Positions 25,661 through 35,219 of a DNA stretch of 64,000 bases are shown here, in pieces. The stretch's first letter is position 1. Each line of letters begins with the position of its first letter. The notes beneath the pieces are model-generated. The model saw nothing but the letters and a program-made list of their open reading frames with translations. It was not told the DNA's origin and made no database searches. Origin of the DNA: Echinicola rosea (GTDB taxonomy: Bacteria; Bacteroidota; Bacteroidia; Cytophagales; Cyclobacteriaceae). The translations under genes and the position numbers were made by a program. The DNA is taken from contig NZ_CP040106.1 in the NCBI RefSeq assembly GCF_005281475.1, positions 5,818,001-5,882,000 of the forward strand, written 5' to 3'.

Positions 25661-26348
25661 ATAATTATCTATTGGTCCATCAATTCAAAAGTAGAACCTT
25701 TTTTTTAATCATAAAAGAATCGGAATTAATGCATTCCTCCTCTCAAAAAAAATCATGCTGTTCGGATAAAAACCTAAATTTGCTTGAAAAGATCATCCTT
25801 GAACATTATGATGTGCCGATTCAAACAGCTTTCTATAGCACATGAGATAAACAGAGATAAAATTTGAACGTTCCCACTACGCCTCCTCTATGGCCCCCAT
25901 TGTCCTGTCAGCTGGGCTACGCCACGGCGCACAGTTGCAGGACCACCTAAATTTGAGTCTCTGACTCAACTACTTATTTCCATCTCAAGACGCATTACTC
26001 CTGGCTAAAACCCCATCTCTGCCCCCATCTCCATAGCATCTTTCTACCATATACCTTGGGGATGTCTTGGGGATACGTTGCCTTCAGGTAAATTAATTAT
26101 TGGAAATATTATATTTTTTTTAACAACCTAGAGACAACTTTAAAATCCGGAAACTGGAATTACAAATTCCTTGAATATTTGGGAGAAGAAGCATTCTTCT
26201 CCCAGCCGGGGTCCATAATCATTAAAGAGGAACTGTAGTTCTATTCTTACAGATAAAACATGTCCTTTTTTGGTTCGTCGTGACCTATCTCTGATACAAT
26301 TGGCTATTTCGATCTGACCATGCCAGTGATTTCGGTCAAACCGTGCCA
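25661..26348. other. Gene-poor stretch between HEPN gene and istB relic
   Basis: No recognised gene. A 65-codon plus-strand frame (25648-25845) and a 69-codon minus-strand frame (26140-26349) have no family features and may be chance or relics; the latter abuts the istB remnant. Confidence 0.4.
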
Positions 26349-26830
26349 CTAAGAAAGGTCATTTTTATTCATTTTTAAGATTCCCTTTCTCAAAGGTTCT
26401 CCCTTGAGGTCTATTCTATAGGAAGAGTTTACGGGTCTGTCCAATATGGCATCTACGATGGCCCCTTCGCCAATTATATCATACCAGGTGGATACTGGCA
26501 ATTGGTAGGATACTGTGGTTGATTTTTCTGTAAACCTGTCATCCATTATATCCAGTACTATTTCCCTTGCCGTCACATCAAAAATCTCTAGACCAAAGAT
26601 ATCGAGGATGAGCACGTAAGTATTCTGAAGTTTTCTCACCTCCCTGAGATTGGTTCCTGTAATGGCTGTAACCGATGTCGACAATAGATGCTTTCTGTTT
26701 AAAGGCCGCCTTTTTAATCAACCGGGCCATTTTCTTTTGCTGCCGATCTTCCCATTCCTGGTCTGCCAGCAGGGCAATGTATTAATCGGCGGTAAAGTCG
26801 GCGAACCACATAACGCCAGCTTTAGCTGAC
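26349..26830 (-). pseudogene. IstB (IS21-family ATPase) relic with internal deletion
   Basis: The minus strand first shows an IstB N-terminal piece (LADQEWEDRQQKKMARLIKK, then ASIVDIGYS). It jumps directly to the middle and end of the protein (LREVRKLQNTYVLILDIFGL, then TTVSYQLPVSTWYDIIGE, ILDRPVNSSYRIDLKGE). The Walker A region between these is missing and the frame changes at the junction near 26670. No istA is present. This is a dead IS21 remnant. Confidence 0.8.
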
Positions 26831-26935
26831 GAGATTACAAACAATTATTCTTTGTATTAATTTCATCAGAAAGATTCAATATTATTTCCAAATCCCCCAC
26901 AAAGCGATTCGAAACAAGTACCGAAAAGTCAACTA
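26815..26935. repeat. Recombinase-tail repeat, copy B
   Basis: Closely matches 19392-19510, the 3' end of the serine recombinase gene, including the tract ACAAACAATTATTCTT and the core TCCAAATCCCCCACAAAGCG. The minus strand still reads SVLVSNRFVGDLEIIL and a stop after NTKNNCL. It is followed directly by a terminator-like hairpin. Confidence 0.75.
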
Positions 26936-26973
26936 ACAACAAAAACTGCATTTAACAATGCGGTTTTTGTTGT
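26936..26973. terminator. Hairpin after repeat copy B
   Basis: ACAACAAAAACTGCATT pairs with AATGCGGTTTTTGTTGT across TAAC, giving a 17-bp stem with one G-T wobble. A very similar hairpin follows copy D at 50375-50402. Confidence 0.6.
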
Positions 26974-27189
26974 TTTAAATCTATCCAGTTATTCAGTTTG
27001 CTTTAAACACCATCAATACCCATATTCTTTTAATACCCCTTCATTTTAGCTCGAATTATTTCACTTAATAGCGTCCCAATATTTGAATGCTTAACTTTTT
27101 TTGAATTAGATCGTTTATCTGACCAATGATTCAATTCTTTCCAGAATAATTTTTGTTACTTACATTAAGTGCATTAATACAGACTTCAA

Positions 27190-27504
27190 GTGAAACCCAT
27201 AAAATCAAATACAACATATCCAAACCTACCTCAAAGGTTGTTCTGGGATTTCGATTTCAATAAACTGGATTGGGATAAAAGCTATAGGACAGTCATTGAA
27301 AGGATAATTGAGCGGGGTACTAAAACTGAATGGACTGAAATGACCAGGTATTATGGTAAAAACTTAATTAAGTCAACTTTAAAAAACGAGATCAATTATC
27401 TTCCTGAATATGCCATTGACTTGGTTGAACAAAATTTTGGATTAAAAAGAACCCAACTTAAATGCTACAAAAAGACACAGTCTCGGCATCGACATTGGCT
27501 TTGA
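27190..27504 (+). CDS. AbiEi-position small protein (DUF6922-like)
   Basis: 104 residues from a GTG start: YPNLPQRLFWDFDFNKLDWD, then VIERIIERGTKTEWTEMTRY and LPEYAIDLVEQNFGL. This matches the short DUF6922-type proteins that precede AbiEii-like nucleotidyltransferases in Bacteroidota and probably act as the antitoxin or partner. The tail overlaps the start of the broken AbiEii gene. It is likely no longer under selection because its partner is dead. Confidence 0.65.
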   Translation: MKPIKSNTTYPNLPQRLFWDFDFNKLDWDKSYRTVIERIIERGTKTEWTEMTRYYGKNLIKSTLKNEINYLPEYAIDLVEQNFGLKRTQLKCYKKTQSRHRHWL

Positions 27505-28132
27505 TTAAGCTGTAAATGAAAGATCAGAAAATCCAGGATTTTTATTTAGCGGGAGGCACTGCTCTGGCTTTGCAGCTTGGAGATCGAAAATCAATTGATA
27601 TTGATCTTTTCATAGGATCAGGATTTGATAGCAACATACTTGTAGAGCACCTAAAGGCAGCGTATAAATTCGAAATTACCTACTCAGGAGGAAATACTAT
27701 TTTGGGTTTTATTGGGGATGTCAAGGTCGATCTTATTGCCCACCAATATCCCATGATAAACGATGTTGGCTCAATAGAAGGTGTAAGGCTAGCCCCTCCT
27801 TAAAAGACATTGCCGCAATGAAGTTTAATGCTATCGTCCAAAATGGATCAAGACTTAAAGATTATGTCGATATTTCCTGCCTGTTTTCTTTATTGTCCCT
27901 CCAAAAACTAATAGCGGCCTACGAACAAAATACCCAGACATAGGTGGTGATTAGCTCAAAAAGCGCTAGTTTACTTTGAAGATATAGATTTCTCAGTTCC
28001 TCTTGAGTACATGCCAAAATTTAACCACAAGTGGTCAGAAATTAAAAGTCAGCTTGAAAAAGCAGTACGACAACCCAACCACACTATCTTAATAAATAAG
28101 AATTCCCCATCTAAAGGGCTTAAACTCAAATA
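27462..28132 (+). pseudogene. AbiEii-like nucleotidyltransferase, broken
   Basis: From ATG 27462 the frame reads MLQKDTVSASTLALIKL, an in-frame TAA (27513-27515), then MKDQKIQDFYLAGGTALALQ and GDRKSIDIDLF, the AbiEii nucleotidyltransferase core. A frameshift near 27795 moves the sequence on to KDIAAMKFNAIVQNGSRLKDYVD. Another change leads to LAQKALVYFEDIDFSVP and EIKSQLEKAV at the end. At least one stop and two frameshifts inactivate it. AbiE is a phage-abortive-infection toxin-antitoxin family. Confidence 0.8.
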
Positions 28133-29369
28133 ATCAAGTAGATTTCTTTTCTTTTTTACCTTCGTATTCCTCTAATCATTAAACTCAAAACACTTCTTTT
28201 TTCAATCTTTCCAACCGGCAAAGTCACCAAAAATCTCTAACACCATCTCCAAATCCCCAACAAAACGGTTCGAAAAAAGCACCAAATAGTCAACAACTAG
28301 GCCCAAAGTTGATATTTTCGGGAGTGTATCAAGGTAGATAATGGGCCAGTGACCTTTATTTTAAACACTGCTCACGGCCCTTTGCTCGACTATGGGGTTG
28401 TGCCTTGTCAGCCAAGTGTTTCAAAACATTCCACAAAACCTTTTATTCCGACCAAAACAATGCCTTTTTTTTCCCAATCCATCTTTGAAAGGACCAATCT
28501 GTTGTTGAATCTAAAAAAGAACCGCTGCCCATAATGCTTTGGATCTGAGGTTTTGCAAATCATGGGAATAAATCTCTATACTGTTACTCTGCTCAGGCTC
28601 ACCTTCGGCATATTGCAACATTGAATATTTCTGTTTTGTATTTTCTCAAAACGCGCTTCCGTCACCTTTTGGTCGGGATGTTTTTGTTTTGATTAAAATA
28701 TTCCCAAACCACAAAATGGATTTTCATAATTTCCTCCAGTTCTTCGGGTGATGTGTCCAGTCGATGCCCCAACAAAACAGCCAGGAAAATGGTTATTGTA
28801 TGAATATCTCTTCTGAAATTTCATTGACGTATCTCGCATCTATGTTGTCTATTTTGGTCAGGAACCCGATAATACTGTTGCTTCTTTAAAATCCTGTGGA
28901 GTGGTTTTCATTTTCAAATTGTCTTCGAATTATGGTCTGGAAGTATCCTTCACTTTATGCACATTCAGCTTTTCTATCCATACCCTTCAGCATATTGTCC
29001 AAATCTGGATATAGTTCCAATCAATCAAAAGAATGAATCCCTAAATCTAATTAATCCGCTAAAAACAAATTAAACTCCCCAATCAACCCCACCCCAAAAA
29101 GCAGCACAGTTACTAAGAATTTAGCCACAGGAAAAAATATCCACTACCAGGAGGTGGAGTACCCCGTCTGCAAGGCAGGAACTCCTGATTAATGAGATGA
29201 CCCCTCCAAAACAGCCAAATAAAATTTAGACGTTCCCTATTCTACGCTGACAAAATATTCCTTGTCAATTATTTTATGGAGAGGCACCTTCAGGGCAGGA
29301 ATTTATTGAATTAGAGGGGTATTGAAAGACTCCGGGAATATCCTCATCGACAGAGGGGAAATTCAACAT
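28133..29369. other. Decayed region without intact genes
   Basis: Holds repeat copy C at 28230-28320 (listed separately). On the minus strand between about 28660 and 29010 several short stretches look like former coding sequence (KIDNIDARYVNEISEEI; LDTSPEELEEIMKIHF; LYPDLDNMLKGMDRKA), broken by stops and frame changes. I do not recognise the family. The rest shows no signal. Confidence 0.45.
28230..28320. repeat. Recombinase-tail repeat, copy C
   Basis: The core TCCAAATCCCCAACAAAACG followed by GTTCGAAAAAAGCACCAAAT and GTCAACAACT matches copy A inside the recombinase gene, including the downstream CCAAAGTTGAT...TTTTCG. Minus-strand reading: VLFSNRFVGDLEMVLE. Confidence 0.7.
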
Positions 29370-29536
29370 GTAATGGGCACATATAGCCAATAGCAACCTA
29401 AAAAGCTATCAGAGGGTCTATCATATGGTCTCTGAAAGGAAGCATCAGAACTATCCGGACGAGTTCCACTATAAATTGAACAGAAGATACTTCGGCCAAA
29501 AATCATTTGACAGACTGGTCATTACGGCAATTTAAC
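29370..29536 (+). pseudogene. IS1595-family transposase C-terminal fragment
   Basis: Reads IANSNLKSYQRVYHMVSERK followed by HQNYPDEFHYKLNRRYFGQK and SFDRLVITAI then a stop, the C-terminal end of ISXO2-like transposases. No upstream part of the transposase is intact. It differs from the IS1595 copy at 18.5 kb. Confidence 0.7.
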
Positions 29537-29599
29537 CTTACCGGCACAGTATCGTATAATTATATTGAAAAGACATGGTTCCAAGAGGTTTATTCAAAT

Positions 29600-31048
29600 T
29601 TAATCCTTTATCTCCAATCTAAAAGAAGGGGCAGGCAAGCCTCCGGAACTGTACAATACGCCCTTGGTATAATTTTCAAAACCGTACTGAACAGACAGGG
29701 GATTATCCACCTCATCACAACCAAGGAAAACTTTATTTCCTTTTACCCTTGCATTTGCCCTATAAAAAACACTGTCTCTCGATGAAATATAAAAACTTGA
29801 TTCATTTTCTACATTTTTCTTTATGATCAATCCATTTGGCGCATTTTCAAATTCAACTATTAGGTTATTCCCGGACTGGGACAATTTACTTGGTACAGGA
29901 CTGGTATGTTCAAATCCCTGTAAATTATATGTCTTTGCCAATGCTTGATAGGCCAAACGTAAACCCACTTCCTTTTTCTTTTTAGGATGGATATTATTCT
30001 CTTCACCAACATCCAGTAACACAGCCATCCCTGAATCAGGAATCCTATAACTCGCCTTCAACTGGGCCTCACGAAGGAATGCTCCATTATGTTCTCCCAC
30101 TAGCTCTCCATAGATATATCGTTTATAGCCATATGGAGCAATTTGGGTATAGTAAAAGTCCATTTTTTCTTGCCCCCACTCCTTTCTCCACGATTTGACC
30201 AACTGAACCATTAGGTCCTCATAATTAAAGGGGTTGACCACATTTGATTCACCTTGATACCACAAAACACCCTTTATTCCATAACCTATGATTGGTCGCA
30301 GCATGGCATTATAAAGCAATGTAGCTTCCCTGTTTGGAGTTTTTATGCCCGCTATACTTTCTGGAATTGAAATCTCATTAAAATCCGATAACATCTGCTT
30401 TGACATCCAAGATTGGATATTGGACCCTCCATAAGCAGAGACAATCACACCTACAGGAACATTTAATGATTTGTTTAAATAGTTGGCAAAATACCAAGCA
30501 ACGGCGCTGAATTCGGCAACTGTTTTGGAGGTTGATTTTTCCCAGCTTCCCTCAAAATCCCCAAGCGGTTCCAAGCTGGCGTTCCTTGGGACTTTAATTA
30601 GCCTTATCAATGGATTATTTGACATTAACATTTCCTCATTGGCTCCTTCTACGGGTTGGGAAGTATATCCCTTCATGGGCATCTCCATATTGGATTGTCC
30701 GGAACAAAGCCAAACCTCACCAATGAGTACATCTTTAATTTCCAATTTATCACCATCATCAAAGCTCAGGGTAAATGGGCCACCGGATGCTGGGGTTTGG
30801 ACGTCCACTCTCCATTTTCCATTGGAATCCGATTTTATTTTGATTTCCTCCTTTAACCATGGTACTGAGACACGAACTGTCCTATCAGGGTCTGCCCATC
30901 CCCAAATGGGAACTTCGGCATCTCGCTGTAAGACCATCTGATCTGAAAATATGGCCGGCAACACCACCTTGGCATTGGAGGGAATATAGACTACTAAAAT
31001 CACGGCCAACGTGGCCATAATAATTTTGATTGATTTTTTCAGTTTCAT
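29600..31048 (-). CDS. Sialate O-acetylesterase-like SGNH esterase
   Basis: 482 residues with an N-terminal signal peptide and the family opening VVLPAIFSDQMVLQRDAEVP. The catalytic Ser block GEVWLCSGQSNMEMPMKGY, VSAYGGSNIQSWMS, IKGVLWYQGESNV and a late DVGEENNIHPKKK (Asp/His of the triad) are present. It removes O-acetyl groups from sugars, not necessarily sialic acid. It is the last gene of the PUL and overlaps the FGGY kinase stop by four bases (ATGA). It probably deacetylates the imported or periplasmic oligosaccharide. Length is normal for the family. Confidence 0.88.
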   Translation of the reverse strand: MKLKKSIKIIMATLAVILVVYIPSNAKVVLPAIFSDQMVLQRDAEVPIWGWADPDRTVRVSVPWLKEEIKIKSDSNGKWRVDVQTPASGGPFTLSFDDGDKLEIKDVLIGEVWLCSGQSNMEMPMKGYTSQPVEGANEEMLMSNNPLIRLIKVPRNASLEPLGDFEGSWEKSTSKTVAEFSAVAWYFANYLNKSLNVPVGVIVSAYGGSNIQSWMSKQMLSDFNEISIPESIAGIKTPNREATLLYNAMLRPIIGYGIKGVLWYQGESNVVNPFNYEDLMVQLVKSWRKEWGQEKMDFYYTQIAPYGYKRYIYGELVGEHNGAFLREAQLKASYRIPDSGMAVLLDVGEENNIHPKKKKEVGLRLAYQALAKTYNLQGFEHTSPVPSKLSQSGNNLIVEFENAPNGLIIKKNVENESSFYISSRDSVFYRANARVKGNKVFLGCDEVDNPLSVQYGFENYTKGVLYSSGGLPAPSFRLEIKD

Positions 31049-32718
31049 TGTGTGGTTAAATTAAGGTTTTCAACTACCGCCCCCTCTTTCTCATACATTT
31101 TATACTTTTCAATATATACTTGCTGATTTTGAAGGTTAGGGGAATAAAAATTTTGAAATGAAGGCACCATTTTGGCAACCGCCTGATCCATTGATGAATA
31201 CACATTACTCGCTACGGCCGCATAGATTGCTGAACCCAATGCTGGAGCTTCTTTGGATGCAGATATTTTTATGGGCTTTCCAATTATATCGGCCATAGTC
31301 TGCATCACCAATGGAGACTTATTGGCTACACCCCCAATTGCTATAATTTCTTCAACTGACAAGCCTTTTCCTTCAATATGGTCTATTATCTTTTTAGAGC
31401 CAAAGCAAAGAGCTTCAACCATTGCCCTGAACATATGGGATGTTTTTGTCCCAATATGGAGATTTAGAAAAGCGCCCTTTAGTGTTTCTTTTGCGAAAGG
31501 TGATCGTCTCCCATTTATCCAATCCAAAGCACTTGCATCATTTAAGATAGGTTCCAAATCCAAAGCTTCGCGGGATAATTCATCTAAAATGGAATCCTCA
31601 AGTTCTTCTATAAGTTTTTGTTTAATCATTGCATCTAACTGTGTACTGCGTTGGATAATTTGCTTTGATGGTTCTAATATGACTCCAGCAAACCATGCCA
31701 ATACATCACCGAATCCTGCTTGCCCAGCTTCAAAGCCTATTGTCCCTGGTAAAACAGCATCCTCAACTTGTCCACAAATTCCTTCAATAGGATCAATTTC
31801 TGAATTAGTAGGAGACCCTACTAAAATATCACATGTTGATGTACCAATAACTTTAACCAACGTATTTGGGGAAATTCCTGCTCCCACAGCGCCAGCATGC
31901 GCATCCAGTGTACCCACCGCAACGGCAGTATCTACGGACAATCCAAGCTTATCAGCCCACTTTAAACATAATGTGCCTGCTTTTTCGGATGCATGATAAG
32001 TTTCTTCATATAATTTTTCTCTTAGGTCGCCCAATTCAGGTCTAATCCCGTACCAAAATGATGCTGGCGGAAGTCCGGACCATTTTTTGTTCCACATGGC
32101 CTTATGACCTGCGGCAGTCCTACTTCTCTTTAATTTCAAAGGGCTTTTTCCAGTTAACTGGCCAACGATAAAATCGCAATGTTCCATCCAAGTGTAGGTA
32201 TGACGGGCAACGTCTATATCCTTTTTATAAACCGAGAGAACCTTGGCCCAAAACCATTCGCTAGAATAGCTTCCACCTGAAAAAGCAGTATAGTCAACCT
32301 CTTCATTTTTTGCTGCTTTGGTAATTTCTTCCGCTTCAGCAACAGCTGTATGGTCTTTCCAAAGAACCACCATAGCATTTGGGTTATTTGAAAACCTGGA
32401 TGACATGGATAGTGCATCACCATTTTCATCAACTGGAATCGGAGACGATCCCGTGGTATCAACACCTATTCCTTTCACGCTGCCGGGATCGATTCCTGAA
32501 TCCTGAATGATGGCAGAAACGGTATGCTCCAAGCCTTCTAAATGATCCAATGGATGCTGCCTAAACTGATGGGAACCGGCATCACAATATAATTTCCTTG
32601 ACCATCTGGGATACCAATAAACGGCACTTTTCACTATTTTCCCATCCAATGTATCCACCAGAATACTCCGTACCGAGTCAGTACCGAAATCGGCACCTAT
32701 CACAAAATTTTTTGACAT
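31045..32718 (-). CDS. FGGY-family carbohydrate kinase (ribulokinase-like)
   Basis: 557 residues. The N-terminal ATPase fold starts VIGADFGTDSVRSILVDT; the second domain contains GTLDAHAGAVGAG and the phosphate loop GTSTCDILVG, and later EIIAIGGVANKSPLVMQTMADI. Length and motifs match ribulokinases (AraB type), which phosphorylate ketopentoses or related ketoses. With the isomerase at the head of the locus it gives an isomerase-kinase pair. No epimerase (AraD) or class II fuculose aldolase is in the window, so the true sugar is not settled. It is coupled to both neighbours by 1-4-bp overlaps. Confidence 0.88.
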   Translation of the reverse strand: MSKNFVIGADFGTDSVRSILVDTLDGKIVKSAVYWYPRWSRKLYCDAGSHQFRQHPLDHLEGLEHTVSAIIQDSGIDPGSVKGIGVDTTGSSPIPVDENGDALSMSSRFSNNPNAMVVLWKDHTAVAEAEEITKAAKNEEVDYTAFSGGSYSSEWFWAKVLSVYKKDIDVARHTYTWMEHCDFIVGQLTGKSPLKLKRSRTAAGHKAMWNKKWSGLPPASFWYGIRPELGDLREKLYEETYHASEKAGTLCLKWADKLGLSVDTAVAVGTLDAHAGAVGAGISPNTLVKVIGTSTCDILVGSPTNSEIDPIEGICGQVEDAVLPGTIGFEAGQAGFGDVLAWFAGVILEPSKQIIQRSTQLDAMIKQKLIEELEDSILDELSREALDLEPILNDASALDWINGRRSPFAKETLKGAFLNLHIGTKTSHMFRAMVEALCFGSKKIIDHIEGKGLSVEEIIAIGGVANKSPLVMQTMADIIGKPIKISASKEAPALGSAIYAAVASNVYSSMDQAVAKMVPSFQNFYSPNLQNQQVYIEKYKMYEKEGAVVENLNLTTQ

Positions 32719-34220
32719 TATTTTTCTTCGATTTTAAGTTTAAGGGAAACTAGATTTGAAGCCACGAATCCGACAACAAAAATTGTAACGGTACCCAACA
32801 CAATCGTCAGGTTTGTATGCAATGTGTTTTGGTAATCCTCCATTCCAGTACCTGTTAATAACCATGGAGACAAGCTCATCCATGAAATTACCAAGACCCC
32901 GACAAGGACCCCTATTCCAGCCATTTTCCCTGACACATGTTTTGCTATAAGTCCCAATAGAAATAAGCCCAAAATCCCCCCGCTAAAAATGGATGAAAGG
33001 GCCCACCAAGCATCCAAGGCACTGGACACTCCATTAAATGCCAAACCAACAACAATGCTTGCGCCTCCCATCACAAACGAAGTCAGGAAAAGTACTCCCA
33101 TGGCCTGTTTGTCACTTGCACTTTTATTGATGTATTTTTTGTAAAAATCAGATAAAAGTACTGTGGCGGAACTGTTGACACTTGTTGACACTGTGCTCAT
33201 CCCAGCTGCAAAAATAGATGCAATCAATAAACCGGTAACCCCCTTAGGCAATCCCGTTACAATAAAATAAGGAAATACCTTATCTGCACTGGCACCAACC
33301 TTTAAATCCTCAGGAAGAAGCTCTGGATAGACTTGATAATACGAAAACAATGCAGTTCCTATAAAAAAGAAAAGTAAAGAAACTGGAACATACAACAAGC
33401 TTCCAAACCAAGTCGACCTGACGGCTTCTCTTTCATTTTTTGCGCTTAAATACCTTTGGACATAACTTTGGTCGATTCCGAAATTCTGTAAATTAATGAA
33501 TAGGCCATAAACAAGGATCATCCAGAAAGTCGATGAGGTAAAATCAAAATTAAAACTTCCCAAACTAAACTTATTGGCCTCATTTGCTACTTTTATCACT
33601 TGCTGAGGACCTTCAGGCATGGAAAAAAGAACTACCGATACGCAAACCAATGCTCCGGTAATCAATACTATTCCCTGAATGGCATCTGTCCATACAACGG
33701 CTTCTATTCCACCCAACATCGCATAAATAATTACACTTACCCCTGTACAGATAATTATCGTGGATATGTCCCAACCAAAAAGTGCATTCATTGGTAGTGC
33801 CAGCAAATACAAAATTGCCCCCATTCTAGCAAGTTGTGTAAACAAATAACAAATAGAGGCATAGGTCCTGGCCCATGGGCCAAAACGAGTTTCCAAATAA
33901 TAGTAAGCGGATTCGCTTTTGATTTTCCTGTAAAGGGGAACAAAGTATTTCACTGCAACCCATGCAGCTATGGGGATAGACAAACTGAATACAAAGCCAT
34001 TCCAATTGGACAGATAGGCATTACCCGGTAGGGCCAAAAAACTTATGCTGCTCACAAAGGTAGCAAAAATGGACATACCGATTGCCCATGAAGGTAATCT
34101 TCCACCACCAGTTGTATAATCTTTAGGTGTCCTTTTCCTGAAGGAAAAGGACACTCCAAATGCAATAATAGCGGTCATGTAGACCACAAAGACCACAAGG
34201 TCCGTAATAGGTAAATCCAT
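32718..34220 (-). CDS. Sodium/solute symporter (SSS family)
   Basis: 500 residues with about 13 membrane segments. SSS features are visible: FVSSISFLALPGNAYLSNWN, YYYLETRFGPWARTYASICY, GGIEAVVWTDAIQG and SIFAAGMSTVSTSVNSSATVL, the last being the sodium-site region near helix 8. It imports a sugar or sugar acid with sodium across the inner membrane. The stop overlaps the kinase ATG (TAATG), and the aldolase gene precedes it by 67 bp. Marine PULs often use SSS transporters for sialic acids or other monosaccharides; the substrate here is inferred only from neighbours. Confidence 0.92.
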   Translation of the reverse strand: MDLPITDLVVFVVYMTAIIAFGVSFSFRKRTPKDYTTGGGRLPSWAIGMSIFATFVSSISFLALPGNAYLSNWNGFVFSLSIPIAAWVAVKYFVPLYRKIKSESAYYYLETRFGPWARTYASICYLFTQLARMGAILYLLALPMNALFGWDISTIIICTGVSVIIYAMLGGIEAVVWTDAIQGIVLITGALVCVSVVLFSMPEGPQQVIKVANEANKFSLGSFNFDFTSSTFWMILVYGLFINLQNFGIDQSYVQRYLSAKNEREAVRSTWFGSLLYVPVSLLFFFIGTALFSYYQVYPELLPEDLKVGASADKVFPYFIVTGLPKGVTGLLIASIFAAGMSTVSTSVNSSATVLLSDFYKKYINKSASDKQAMGVLFLTSFVMGGASIVVGLAFNGVSSALDAWWALSSIFSGGILGLFLLGLIAKHVSGKMAGIGVLVGVLVISWMSLSPWLLTGTGMEDYQNTLHTNLTIVLGTVTIFVVGFVASNLVSLKLKIEEK

Positions 34221-34287
34221 GTAAATTGATAAGGTTAATTTGGTTTTATAGTTCAGTCAAAGCTCATATATGGGAATATAGAATATG

Positions 34288-35217
34288 TCACTCAAGGATC
34301 ATAGAGGCTATTTTACTGAACCTAACTTTAAGCTCTTCTTCTTCATTTGGATCATAAGGGAACAATGGTGGGGCAAATTGAGCTTGAATAATTCCTAAAA
34401 ATGACAAGGCGGTCTTTAGCCCTTTTAGGTAACTGGATTTATAACCACCATGTTGATAAATTTTTTGGCTAATACTCATCACCAGCTTCTGAAGCCGAAT
34501 AATTTCAACAATGTTATTATCGTTTGCTGCTTGATATAGTTTGACATAGAGCCTAGGAAACAAATTGGCACCTCCACAAACACCTCCATATCCACCCATT
34601 AACACCGTTTCAGCTAACATTTCCTCTGGCCCAACCATCAAAACAAAATCTGGTTGATCTCTAAAACAATACTGTAAGGACTGGAAATAACTTCCATTAG
34701 CTGAACTATCCTTAAGCCCAATTATATTTCTATGTTTGGACAGTGCAACTGCAGTTTGTACATCAATGGAAACTTTGGTATGTGATGGCATATTATACAG
34801 GAATAATGGCAATGGAATATTATCTGCCAATTGCCCATAAAAAAGACATAGCTCTTCTTGGTCAATTCCCATATAGTAAGGAGGTGCGGCCACCACTGCG
34901 TATGCTCCCGAACTTTCGGCAAATTTGGAAAGCGCAATACATCCCTTTAGACAAACATCGGTAACACCTACCAAAACAGGGATCCTACCATCCACAAATT
35001 TACAGGTTGCTGCTATAAGTTCCTTTTTCTGTGCGATATCTAAACTGGAAAACTCTCCTGTAGTTCCAAGGATAAATATCCCATGGACTCCTCCAGAAAT
35101 CAAATGCTCAACAAGTTTTTCAACGCCCTGAATGTCCACCCTACCTTCAGTATCGAAAGGTGTCACCATTGGAGGGATTATTCCTTTTAATGGTGTATTT
35201 TGATCTAAAATTTGCAT
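34288..35217 (-). CDS. DapA/NanA-family class I aldolase (dihydrodipicolinate synthase-like)
   Basis: A 309-residue TIM-barrel lyase. GTTGEF (51-56) and the Schiff-base Lys169 in NIIGLKDSS are intact, and Tyr141 (LFLYNMPSHT) is the conserved proton-relay residue. Members include dihydrodipicolinate synthase, N-acetylneuraminate lyase and 2-keto-3-deoxy-sugar aldolases. Inside a PUL next to a sugar symporter and kinase a catabolic aldolase is more likely than lysine synthesis. It could cleave a keto-deoxy sugar acid to pyruvate plus an aldehyde. The substrate cannot be read from sequence. Confidence 0.87.
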   Translation of the reverse strand: MQILDQNTPLKGIIPPMVTPFDTEGRVDIQGVEKLVEHLISGGVHGIFILGTTGEFSSLDIAQKKELIAATCKFVDGRIPVLVGVTDVCLKGCIALSKFAESSGAYAVVAAPPYYMGIDQEELCLFYGQLADNIPLPLFLYNMPSHTKVSIDVQTAVALSKHRNIIGLKDSSANGSYFQSLQYCFRDQPDFVLMVGPEEMLAETVLMGGYGGVCGGANLFPRLYVKLYQAANDNNIVEIIRLQKLVMSISQKIYQHGGYKSSYLKGLKTALSFLGIIQAQFAPPLFPYDPNEEEELKVRFSKIASMILE

Positions 35218-35219
35218 TG

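Noticed and set aside
26140..26349. 69-codon minus-strand frame after the istB relic
   Set aside because: No family features; it starts at the istB relic end and is probably chance or relic DNA.
28349..28534. 61-codon plus-strand frame
   Set aside because: No motif and located in clearly decayed DNA.
31253..31996. Plus-strand open frame of 247 codons
   Set aside because: Antisense to the FGGY kinase, which has strong motifs in the other strand.
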